From NCBI GenBank assembly GCA_025935445.1, contig JAICVG010000011.1, positions 1-10,433 of the forward strand: DNA of 10,433 nt. The letters run 5' to 3'. Every line of letters starts with the position of its first letter. The first letter of the stretch is position 1. A model generated the notes under the pieces. It made no database searches and was not told where the DNA came from. It worked only from the letters and a program-made list of their open reading frames with translations. Source of the DNA: Nitrososphaera sp. Lineage in GTDB: Archaea; Thermoproteota; Nitrososphaeria; Nitrososphaerales; Nitrososphaeraceae. Position numbers and translations under genes: made by a program. Positions 1-5,491 of this stretch are shown piece by piece.

Positions 1-207
1 CATGATTATTCCGCTCTAGTTGGAATCGGTATGATAATTGTGGGCACCGGTTTGATTGTTTACGCCCTAAAAAATTATTTGGAGAGCAACAAGACTATAG
101 CATCAGGCAAATATATGCCAAAAAATGCCATAATCTATACCGCTAGTGCAACAATAATTGGACTTGGTATCATAATGATCATTTTCTTAATTGCTCAGTT
201 ACTGTAA
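1..207 (+). CDS. C-terminal part of a small membrane protein (5' end outside window)
   Basis: The frame is open from base 1 to a TAA at 205-207 and gives 68 residues; the true start lies upstream. Two hydrophobic stretches are visible, at about residues 5-24 (SALVGIGMIIVGTGLIVYAL) and 45-68 (ending IMIIFLIAQLL). They are separated by a short polar loop, SNKTIASGKYMPKN. The protein ends directly after the second hydrophobic segment, so it is an integral membrane protein with almost no C-terminal tail. An in-frame ATG at 31 exists, but starting there would cut the first helix, so the upstream continuation is preferred. I do not recognise the family and assign no function. A small inverted repeat, TAGCA-aggc-TGCTA, lies 20 nt after the stop at 227-240 and may help end transcription. 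Confidence 0.7.
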   Translation, partial: HDYSALVGIGMIIVGTGLIVYALKNYLESNKTIASGKYMPKNAIIYTASATIIGLGIIMIIFLIAQLL

Positions 208-583
208 AAAAAATCAAGTTGCCTCGTAGCAAGGCTGCTAAACGCGTTAACACAGATACATCAAAGTTAGAGATCAAACACAAAGCAGAATTTGTAGGCA
301 ATACGAAATAACATGAAAAAATATTGGTATTTCATTCCCATATGTCTGAATCGGTAAAATTATGTCAAAGATTCTATGCCTACTAAACAGATAGAGCCTT
401 ATTAGTCCAGAAAAGTATATGTGTATATATGTGTGTGTGCTGTTAGTTTGCTCAAGATAATTAATTTGCATCAGGAGCACGAAAAATAAAGATAGTTGAA
501 CTTTTCTGATCGGTTGATTGGGACACCCTCCCTCTCCCTCTAGTACTCCATCTATTATTAGCTAATTTTGCGAATAGGGGTCT
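208..583. other. Intergenic region, no convincing gene
   Basis: This 376-base AT-rich gap contains a short inverted repeat (227-240), an alternating GT/AT tract (415-439) and a pyrimidine-rich run, ccctccctctccctctag, at 526-543. A 30-residue TTG-start frame (219-311) is basic and protein-like but has no ribosome site and no recognisable domain. The minus-strand frame at 274-480 runs through the dinucleotide repeat and looks fortuitous. The promoter of the next gene is probably the ctattatta stretch near 551-559. Confidence 0.5.
415..439. repeat. Alternating GT/AT simple repeat
   Basis: A 25-base alternating purine-pyrimidine stretch made of TATATG and GTGTGT units lies in non-coding DNA. 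Such tracts are prone to slippage and can adopt unusual helix forms. No function is shown here. Confidence 0.7.
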
Positions 584-937
584 ATGTCAACAACAGTTCA
601 AGCGGAAGCATCAAAACCGCAAAGAAAGATGCAAGAGTGCAATCGCTGCAAAGCTGCAGGCTTTCCACACCAGCCGATAGCCTTCGAAAAGGTAGGCGAG
701 GATCTGGCTACAGGCAGAGTCAAGTGGAAGCTAGTAGACGAATATGGGAACGAACATGTGCATAAGGGTGGGACTCAACTCCCTACTGCTATTAGGCGTA
801 AGCGAATCGTAGATATTGCCACAGTAGCTGATGTTAGCGAGGCAAGAAAACTACTTGCGCTGGGCTGGGAGTACAAAACCTCATATCCAGCAACACTTGC
901 TAACGTACCGCACTATGTGCTGGTAAAACGCGAGTGA
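584..937 (+). CDS. Small CxxC protein with a 'GW...YVLV' C-terminal motif
   Basis: This 117-residue soluble protein has no signal peptide or membrane segment. It has a Cys pair (C19-x2-C22) followed by H29, H58 and H60, which could form a metal site, though the spacing matches no zinc-finger class I can name. The C-terminal third (about 81-115) reads TVADVSEARKLLALGWEYKT followed by a short loop and YVLVKRE. This resembles the short beta-alpha-beta unit in many small prokaryotic proteins where a residue run like 'LLxxGW' precedes a final 'YVLG/V' strand. The ATG at 584 is chosen because a box A-like ctattatta sits about 28 nt upstream; the aggggt at 576-581 is at most a weak ribosome site. 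The gene stands alone and is convergent with the DUF2024 gene. Function is unknown; a nucleic-acid or protein-binding role is only a guess. Confidence 0.8.
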   Translation: MSTTVQAEASKPQRKMQECNRCKAAGFPHQPIAFEKVGEDLATGRVKWKLVDEYGNEHVHKGGTQLPTAIRRKRIVDIATVADVSEARKLLALGWEYKTSYPATLANVPHYVLVKRE

Positions 938-1089
938 GCGTCGTCGTCATCATCACTTTTTTGGCACCAAATGCAGCGGCGGCAAAAATGTCGTGCGCTT
1001 CCCTCTTTCTTTTTACATGCAACATCTTATAATCAAAATAAACTAAGCTAAAAATGAAAAATGATAATGAAGAATTTGTGATGTAGCGT

Positions 1090-1112
1090 AAGAAGAAGAA
1101 GAAGAAGAAGAA
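1090..1112. repeat. AAG trinucleotide repeat, seven units
   Basis: Seven perfect AAG units plus AA lie in the convergent gap between the CxxC gene (+) and the DUF2024 gene (-). On the minus strand this is a pyrimidine-only CTT tract about 60 nt past the DUF2024 stop, where it could assist archaeal pyrimidine-rich termination. A change in unit number between strains would be expected. Confidence 0.8.
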
Positions 1113-1168
1113 CCTACCAGCTCTATTATGTCAATAATGTAACCGACGATATGCCTGATAAAAAAAAT

Positions 1169-1498
1169 TCAGGAGGGTTTCGGGCACCCTTCCATAGGCC
1201 AAATAAATATTTCCTTGCCAGGCAGCTTCCATAGCTCAGTTGCATACAGGTCGGTATTGTCTATGTGGCAGCGCTCGCACATATTCACGGCTATGTCCTC
1301 AGAGGGTTTGCCTATCAGCGTTAGGAATTCTTTTGCATACTCTACTGCCTCGGAGTCTATTTCCTCTGGCACCTGTGTCGATTGGCTCTTGTCAGTCGGT
1401 ATGAATACGTCAAAGTGGAGTCTTCCCTTATCTGCATACGTGTTGTAAACTACTACCTTTTTTCCTGACCCGTTATAGGGCTCAAGTTTTGCCTGCAT
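1169..1498 (-). CDS. DUF2024 family protein
   Basis: This 109-residue soluble protein matches the small DUF2024 family from memory of its pattern. It has an N-terminal strand pair, VVVYNTYADKGRLHFDVFIP (15-34), then a helix with AVEYAKEFLTLIG (51-63), a CxxCH motif (C74, C77, H78) and a C-terminal strand ending IFIWPMEGCP (97-106), where 'PMEGC' is the family signature. The family has no established biochemical role. The CxxCH plus the late Cys105 suggests metal or redox chemistry, but that is inference. About 15 residues precede the conserved core, a little longer than I expect for the family. An AT-rich aataaattt element about 26 nt upstream on the minus strand fits a leaderless promoter. 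Its stop faces the CxxC gene across a 231-base gap. Family assignment is fairly confident; function is open. Confidence 0.85.
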   Translation of the reverse strand: MQAKLEPYNGSGKKVVVYNTYADKGRLHFDVFIPTDKSQSTQVPEEIDSEAVEYAKEFLTLIGKPSEDIAVNMCERCHIDNTDLYATELWKLPGKEIFIWPMEGCPKPS

Positions 1499-1590
1499 GC
1501 TATAAGTGGTGCAATAATGAAATTTATTTTTTGCCCTCTACACCCCATTTTCAATTTCTTTGTCACTTGTACTTGTCACACCGGCATTTT

Positions 1591-1604
1591 ATGCATATAA
1601 AGGT
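1591..1604 (-). promoter_or_regulatory. Strong box A-like element, CCTTTATATGCAT
   Basis: On the minus strand CTTTATATG is close to the archaeal box A consensus. It lies about 95-100 nt upstream of the DUF2024 start and would place a transcript start near 1570. It could give a longer leader for DUF2024 or start a small non-coding RNA. Because the core is nearly symmetrical it might also work on the plus strand. This is a sequence match only. Confidence 0.4.
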
Positions 1605-1690
1605 CCTCTTTTTGCTGTCATACTGGTGTAATCCAAGCCTATGATTGCATTTTTTGTTTGAGCATATCGCCCCGTGTCCCATTTTTGCTT

Positions 1691-1978
1691 CTAGCTTGTG
1701 ATTCCAGACGCAAACTCGGCCGCAATAATATGCTTGCACTTCAGGAAGCGGAAGTTAAAGTCAGGGCATGTGCACATCTTGATGTCCGCATCAACTCTAT
1801 AGGACCTGCCTTTGTCCTTGCTGCTACGGACTTCAAATAGCCGCTCTTTTCTATTCGTTTCAAGTATCATTGGCTCTCTTTCATTTAGCTCTACTATCCC
1901 ATAAGCGCGGTCTATGCGTTTTAGCATCTCCAGCAAATCCTGGCGGGAGATCCTCCTTTTGTTCTTCAACCAATTCAT
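1691..1978 (-). CDS. SWIM zinc-finger protein (stand-alone)
   Basis: This 95-residue protein consists of a basic helical N-terminus (residues 1-26, NWLKNKRRISRQDLLEMLKR), a beta-rich middle (about 36-66) and a C-terminal SWIM zinc finger. The ligands follow the SWIM pattern: C69-x-C71-x9-C81-x-H83 in MCTCPDFNFRFLKCKHIIA. SWIM domains occur in MuDR transposases, SWI2/SNF2 helicases and the Sws1-type partners of RecA-family recombinases, and are thought to bind DNA or proteins. Here the domain is essentially the whole protein. No transposase or helicase gene is nearby, so it is unlikely to be part of a mobile element. The start is supported by a box A about 29 nt upstream (2001-2014). The SHOCT gene lies 72 nt upstream on the same strand, but the intervening promoter argues for separate transcription. 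A partner in recombination or repair is possible; this is inference. Confidence 0.88.
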   Translation of the reverse strand: MNWLKNKRRISRQDLLEMLKRIDRAYGIVELNEREPMILETNRKERLFEVRSSKDKGRSYRVDADIKMCTCPDFNFRFLKCKHIIAAEFASGITS

Positions 1979-2000
1979 CGACGAAAGTAGTCACATTCTG

Positions 2001-2014
2001 AGTATATAATAAAA
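2001..2014 (-). promoter_or_regulatory. Box A promoter element for the SWIM gene
   Basis: On the minus strand the element reads TTTTATTATATACT and is centred about 29 nt before the ATG at 1978, the spacing expected for a leaderless or near-leaderless archaeal transcript. No ribosome site lies between it and the ATG. Confidence 0.6.
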
Positions 2015-2050
2015 GGAGTACTGAGCAGAGCGGGGGAGGGAAGAGAGCGA

Positions 2051-2776
2051 TCACGTAGTCAGTGTCTGACGCAGTTTTTCATACTCTTGTGGGCTTATTT
2101 CACCCTTTGCTAGCCGGATTTTCAAAATGCTCAAGGGATCTTCGGCTGCTTGCTGTCCGTAGCTACTACTTCTAATTTCTTCAATAAAGTCCCAGCGCTT
2201 CCTAACATCTGCATTCTTGCCTGCGCGATAGAGGGCTCGTGATAACTTGTTCTTGTCTTTTGCAAAAGATGCTGGCACATGAAGTGCTACCATGAATCCT
2301 TTGGTGACAAACATATTCTTCCAGTCTGCCGGATAAGGGATATGGACGGGAGTAAAATCAAGCGGAATAACTTCATGGGGCGCTCTTTTCTGAGGATCCT
2401 TGCTCTTCCACAGATAGCCGACATAACCGGGGCTAGTTTCTTCTCTCTTCTTCTTTGGCTTCATCACCAAATCCATTATCGATGGATCATGAGTCCTGCC
2501 CACAACTACAAAGGTCGTACCACCGTACCTTCTGGAAGCTGCCTCTTTCTGTTCCACCGCCCTTGCGTTGGCCCGCCGCTTGTTGAAAAAGCCAACTATG
2601 TGCACCTGCAAGATAGTTCTGTCCGGTTTGTAGCCAAACAGCTTTAGGTACTCTAGAACTTCCTCCCGGCGATTTGAGGGAACCTGATCAGCCACTATAT
2701 GCTCAGCTTCAGTAATTGTTGTTGTTGATGATGCCGTCTGACCTCCTTTCTTTCGCTTATTGTCGGTTAGAGACAT
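2051..2776 (-). CDS. Soluble protein with C-terminal SHOCT domain
   Basis: This 241-residue protein starts with a charged, Ser/Thr-rich and probably disordered segment (1-22). A central alpha/beta region follows (about 35-195), with strands such as RTILQVHIVGFF (53-64), GTTFVVVGR (86-94) and GFMVALHVPASF (160-171). I cannot place that region in a family. The C-terminal 27 residues, DPLSILKIRLAKGEISPQEYEK and onward (213-239), are a clear SHOCT domain: a short helical pair with the 'L..rl.kGeIt.eEye.lk..L' pattern, usually found at protein ends and thought to mediate oligomerisation. There is no signal peptide or membrane helix, unlike many SHOCT proteins. The gene has its own box A (2799-2806) and is divergent from the cyclase gene with about 200 bases between them. 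The SHOCT call is confident; the role of the main domain is unknown. Confidence 0.85.
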   Translation of the reverse strand: MSLTDNKRKKGGQTASSTTTITEAEHIVADQVPSNRREEVLEYLKLFGYKPDRTILQVHIVGFFNKRRANARAVEQKEAASRRYGGTTFVVVGRTHDPSIMDLVMKPKKKREETSPGYVGYLWKSKDPQKRAPHEVIPLDFTPVHIPYPADWKNMFVTKGFMVALHVPASFAKDKNKLSRALYRAGKNADVRKRWDFIEEIRSSSYGQQAAEDPLSILKIRLAKGEISPQEYEKLRQTLTT

Positions 2777-2798
2777 CTAGGCTCGCTTGATCTGCATT

Positions 2799-2806
2799 GT
2801 ATAAGT
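2799..2806 (-). promoter_or_regulatory. Box A promoter element for the SHOCT gene
   Basis: ACTTATAC on the minus strand is centred about 26 nt upstream of the ATG at 2776, which fits leaderless transcription. The sequence between box and ATG has no purine-rich ribosome site. Confidence 0.55.
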
Positions 2807-2949
2807 AACTTGATGATAAATCAGCTATACGATTCAATAGCAGAGCAATATAAAAAATACATTTGAGTGTAAATGACATGGCCGCTTTTATTACTTTTAG
2901 AAGCTTCAGAAAAAGAAATTATACATATATTCTGTTATCATATTGTCAG

Positions 2950-2957
2950 ATTATATA
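2950..2957 (+). promoter_or_regulatory. Box A promoter element for the cyclase gene
   Basis: ATTATATA is centred about 25 nt upstream of the ATG at 2979. A transcript starting at or next to the ATG is expected. Another ATG at 2972 leads only to a five-codon frame. Confidence 0.6.
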
Positions 2958-2978
2958 CTGTAGTGGCAGTAATGCAAT

Positions 2979-3689
2979 ATGAATAGTGGCTTGTTATCAC
3001 CAGCCAGAGACTTTAATGCGGTCCAAGCACGGATAAGGCAGACCCTTGATAGAGGGGTGCAGATAGACCTTTCCACAGAGTCCTGCAAGCGCTTTCTCAG
3101 GCGAAAAGTTAACCAAAAGGTGGGCGTCGTGATACTCTATGTAGACATTGATGGCTCGACCAAGATGAGCATGGCACTGTCCCCTGACAAGTTTGCGACG
3201 ATATTGCACGTATTTTCACAGGAGATGAGCCTTGTAACCTCAGAGTATGGTGGCTATGTACTAAAATACGTAGGCGATGCAATCATTGCCCTTTTTCCTG
3301 CCGAATACGATAGCGGCCAAGCATCCAAGAACGCAGTAGACTGTGCAAAAGACATGCAGAGGATCATCAAAGAGTGTGTCAATCCCGAGCTGATCGCCCG
3401 AAGGCTTCCACAGCTAACCGTAAAAACGTCGATCGACTATGGCGATGTGCAAGTCGTGCTCTATGGCAAGAGTATAGATCGGTCTCATATTGACATAGTA
3501 GGATCAAGCATCAGCATGGCCGCAAAAATGATACCACTGGCGAAGACTTGGCAGGTAGTGATTGGCCAGTCAATGTATGAAAATCTAGACAGCAAGCAAA
3601 ATCTTGTAGAAATGAATGTTGATCCCACGAGGTGGACCTACGTGGATGAAAAGACTGGAGGCAGTTACAAGCTGTATACGTTAAGATAG
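2979..3689 (+). CDS. Class III adenylate/guanylate cyclase catalytic-domain protein
   Basis: This 236-residue soluble protein has a short helical N-terminus (about 1-47) and a class III nucleotidyl cyclase homology domain (about 48-235). The first metal-binding motif is YVDIDGSTKM, with D56 at the catalytic position. The second is GGYVLKYVGDAIIALF, with D100 as the second metal ligand and K96 at the adenine-selecting lysine position. HIDIVGSSISMAAKM follows; D172 matches the second base-selecting residue. Lys plus Asp is the adenylate cyclase combination, so cAMP would be predicted. However, the transition-state Asn is Ser (S179) and the Arg four residues later is Lys (K183), so activity may be low or altered. 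There is no membrane segment or fused sensor, so the input is unknown. Its own box A supports the ATG. It is divergent from the SHOCT gene. Fold assignment is firm; activity is uncertain. Confidence 0.9.
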   Translation: MNSGLLSPARDFNAVQARIRQTLDRGVQIDLSTESCKRFLRRKVNQKVGVVILYVDIDGSTKMSMALSPDKFATILHVFSQEMSLVTSEYGGYVLKYVGDAIIALFPAEYDSGQASKNAVDCAKDMQRIIKECVNPELIARRLPQLTVKTSIDYGDVQVVLYGKSIDRSHIDIVGSSISMAAKMIPLAKTWQVVIGQSMYENLDSKQNLVEMNVDPTRWTYVDEKTGGSYKLYTLR

Positions 3690-3705
3690 GCTCTCTGTTA
3701 AGAGC
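3690..3705 (+). terminator. Small hairpin directly after the cyclase stop
   Basis: GCTCT-ctgtta-AGAGC begins at the first base after the TAG. The 5-bp stem is weak and no T-run follows, so a terminator role is doubtful. Confidence 0.2.
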
Positions 3706-3728
3706 TGGTTGAAACAATGTTCATTCTT

Positions 3729-3743
3729 CCGTATGTCATACGG
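3729..3743. repeat. Perfect 7-bp inverted repeat CCGTATG-t-CATACGG
   Basis: A perfect dyad with a one-base centre lies 40 nt past the cyclase stop and about 250 nt before the CBS gene. The near-zero spacer suits a dimeric DNA-binding protein better than an RNA hairpin. No second copy was seen in the window. Confidence 0.5.
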
Positions 3744-3961
3744 ACCCTATTTTGCGATTAGAATGATCGCTACAACAATAGCACATCATCATCATCATCC
3801 TCAACAAGACTAGAGAGATCTCACTAAAAAAGTGAATCAATCTTATAAGCAATTAATCCTTACGAGTCTCCAACGATAACTCACCTACCACATAATACCA
3901 AGCCATTCATGGAAAACCATTAAGCAGTTTTCTTTCTCAGGGACAGGTAGGCGCGAGCATA

Positions 3962-3969
3962 TTTATTTG
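3962..3969 (+). promoter_or_regulatory. Box A promoter element for the CBS gene
   Basis: TTTATTTG, within catatttatttg, is centred about 25 nt upstream of the GTG at 3990. This places the transcript start on the GTG and is the main reason for preferring it over the ATG at 4011, which would be about 46 nt away. Confidence 0.6.
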
Positions 3970-3989
3970 AAAGAAGCGCCTTCTATAGC

Positions 3990-4442
3990 GTGAGCGTAGT
4001 CAGTGAAATAATGCCCCAAAAAAAAGTAGTCGTTACAGTCGACATCAACGATAACCCTTCTGCGCTGGATGTAGCAAAATTGATGGCAAAACGTAGAATT
4101 GGATCGATAGTAGTGATCGAAGGCGACAATAAGAGGCCAGTCGGCATGGTCACTGAAAGGGATATCATAAAGAAAGTAACTGCCCAGAACAAGAGCGCTG
4201 ATCAAGTGGCAGTCAGGCATATCATGTCATCCCCTCTTGTCACAGTCAAATCCATTGATTCTATCGACACTGCAGCTGAAACAATCGCAGAGAACAGGGT
4301 CAAGCGGCTAGTTGTACTAGAGCAAGATGGCTCGATGGTTGGCATATTGTCAGTAAGCGATATTGCAAAAAAGCTAGCAAAAATACTGACTGAGGATTAC
4401 AGCAGGTATCGATCGCTTCGCAACCTGCTGGACACGGATTGA
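3990..4442 (+). CDS. Two-CBS-domain protein
   Basis: This 150-residue protein is essentially a Bateman module: CBS1 about 4-63 and CBS2 about 75-130. Both carry the ribose/phosphate-binding pattern: GMVTERDI (52-59, T55 and D58) and GILSVSDI (118-125, S121 and D124). Each domain opens with the usual 'IM' element (SEIMPQ; RHIMSS). CBS pairs bind AMP, ATP, S-adenosylmethionine or related nucleotides and tune partner proteins; stand-alone pairs like this are common in archaea and their targets are rarely known. The GTG start is preferred because it includes the conserved V-S-E-I-M beginning and because a box A lies 25 nt upstream, as expected for a leaderless message. The short tail (130-150) is basic and helical. 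The nearest upstream gene is the cyclase, on the same strand but 300 bases away, so cotranscription is unlikely. Confidence 0.92.
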   Translation: MSVVSEIMPQKKVVVTVDINDNPSALDVAKLMAKRRIGSIVVIEGDNKRPVGMVTERDIIKKVTAQNKSADQVAVRHIMSSPLVTVKSIDSIDTAAETIAENRVKRLVVLEQDGSMVGILSVSDIAKKLAKILTEDYSRYRSLRNLLDTD

Positions 4443-4614
4443 TGGCTACACTTCACCTCATATTCTGTATAAGAGATTGTTATCTGCGTTCATTCGTTAA
4501 GTATTTTCTATTCCTATCGGCATCTTAATTGCTCTGGCTGCCGCAGCCATAGCATTTTGTGCTGGAGGACACCAGGAGATTTATTTGTGCGGTCCTTGTT
4601 TTAATTCTGTTCTG

Positions 4615-4731
4615 ATGCTAGTGGATACTAGCGAGGTTATACTTACGGTTCGCTCATCGAAAGTTGGTTTCGGCGACTTCCTGGCGAAGGGTTCCCAGAT
4701 ATTCAAGCACAAAAATCAGATGAAGTTATAG
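4615..4731 (+). CDS. Possible 38-residue microprotein (uncertain)
   Basis: An ATG frame encodes a 38-residue protein beginning MLVDTSEVILTVRSSKVGFG and ending in a basic tail, IFKHKNQMKL. The composition looks protein-like: alternating hydrophobic residues, then Gly and Lys. An AT-rich gatttatttg lies about 30 nt upstream and could be a box A giving a very short leader. A hairpin overlaps the stop codon and a T-run follows, consistent with a compact transcription unit. No domain is recognised and there is no ribosome site. It may equally be a chance frame in a 424-base gap. Confidence 0.3.
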   Translation: MLVDTSEVILTVRSSKVGFGDFLAKGSQIFKHKNQMKL

Positions 4732-4748
4732 CTTCACCTATAGTTTTT
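4721..4748 (+). terminator. Hairpin plus T-run, possible terminator
   Basis: TGAAG-ttatag-CTTCA (4721-4736) is followed by cctatag and five T (4744-4748). The stem is only 5 bp, but archaeal termination depends mainly on the T-run. It could end transcripts from the CBS gene or the small ORF. Confidence 0.3.
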
Positions 4749-4866
4749 GCTATGTAAAGTCGCTGAAGGGGTTATGAGATTCACTCAGTTCCAAGACCCT
4801 CTGTTCCTACTGCACTTGATGTTGTGTTTGCACTGCCAGCTCTCCTTCTCCTCCTATTGTGTCAGA

Positions 4867-5301
4867 TTAATTGTTGAGAGATGCTGCTGATGTCGTCGTC
4901 ATCGTTGTTGTTCCCTGGTTTTTGCTGGTTGCGCTTGTCTCCGATGTGTTAGCAAGCGTCGTGCCATTATTGGGCAATGAAGCATCAAAGAGAAAATAGC
5001 TGGGAGTGTTTATTGCAGCCAATCCTTCAGTGACCTTTCCAAGCTCCATTAGTACTCCAAATGTGTCATTATTCTGCGCTGCCATGATTGCGCCATCTAG
5101 CTGTGCATGTAGCCGTTGCTTCATGTCATCTATTGTAACGTTGTTGTTCACAAGGGTAACAGTTGTACTGCTATTCTGGTTGCTTTGCGGGGATTGAGCT
5201 TGGACAGAGAGCTCCCTCCCTCTGCTTAACCCAATGATTGATACTGAGCTCAGGGACAGCATGACCAATACTGCCAAAGCTAAGATAGTTCTATTGTTCA
5301 T
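4867..5301 (-). CDS. Secreted Asn/Thr/Ser-rich protein
   Basis: From the ATG at 5301 the protein has 144 residues. Residues 1-36 form a typical signal peptide: NNRT, then the hydrophobic ILALAVLVMLSLSSVSIIGL, then a likely cut after SVQAQ. A polar linker follows, then an amphipathic region (about 56-100: TIDDMKQRLHAQLDGAIMAA and onward) and a low-complexity Thr/Ser/Asn tail (110-144). Five N-x-S/T sequons are present (N43, N54, N78, N112, N118), suggesting S-layer-side N-glycosylation. An upstream in-frame ATG at 5361 would add 20 residues, MYRIHILLLKVLRGCFFSKI; it has an AT-rich stretch upstream and cannot be excluded, but the shorter form gives a cleaner signal peptide. The family is unknown; a role outside the cell is inferred. 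The gene is divergent from the MFS exporter, with 190 bases between the chosen starts. Confidence 0.75.
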   Translation of the reverse strand: MNNRTILALAVLVMLSLSSVSIIGLSRGRELSVQAQSPQSNQNSSTTVTLVNNNVTIDDMKQRLHAQLDGAIMAAQNNDTFGVLMELGKVTEGLAAINTPSYFLFDASLPNNGTTLANTSETSATSKNQGTTTMTTTSAASLNN

Positions 5302-5491
5302 GATCTTGGAAAAAAAACAACCTCTTAATACTTTGAGCAACAAGATATGGATCCTGTACATATACTAACATTACAAAAGATAAATGCGAACTCCTTTTTT
5401 GATTTAACTAAGGCCATACAAAGATAAATTAGGCATGGAAGACATTGATTGTTGAACTTTCAATTCACTTCATTGTAATATTGGTGACAAA

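Larger units (their letters stand above)
4443..4866. other. Intergenic region with one candidate small ORF
   Basis: These 424 bases hold one possible microprotein (4615-4731), a small hairpin with a following T-run (4721-4748), and a run on the minus strand just past the secreted-protein stop that would encode an Arg-, Ser- and Thr-rich tail if frameshifted. No other gene or RNA is apparent. Confidence 0.4.

Noticed and set aside
219..311. 30-residue TTG frame starting MPRSKAAKRVNTDTSK
   Set aside because: It is basic and protein-like, but has a rare start, no ribosome site and no recognisable family; too weak to call.
274..480. 68-residue minus-strand frame
   Set aside because: It passes through the GT/AT simple repeat, which creates the THTYIHIY run. 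No promoter or domain supports it.
2279..2647. 122-residue plus-strand frame inside the SHOCT gene
   Set aside because: It is antisense to a gene with a clear domain and its own promoter; the translated sequence has no recognisable features.
3780..3802. CAT repeat near 3784 as a possible CRISPR or attachment repeat
   Set aside because: It is a plain triplet run with no spacers, no flanking cas or integrase genes and no second copy.
4520..4620. Minus-strand CYGCG motif suggesting a zinc ribbon
   Set aside because: The frame is only 15 codons from a GTG and lacks the second Cys pair.
4660..4700. ggttcgctcatcgaaag region as a possible tRNA T-arm
   Set aside because: No matching acceptor stem, D-arm or anticodon arm could be built around it.
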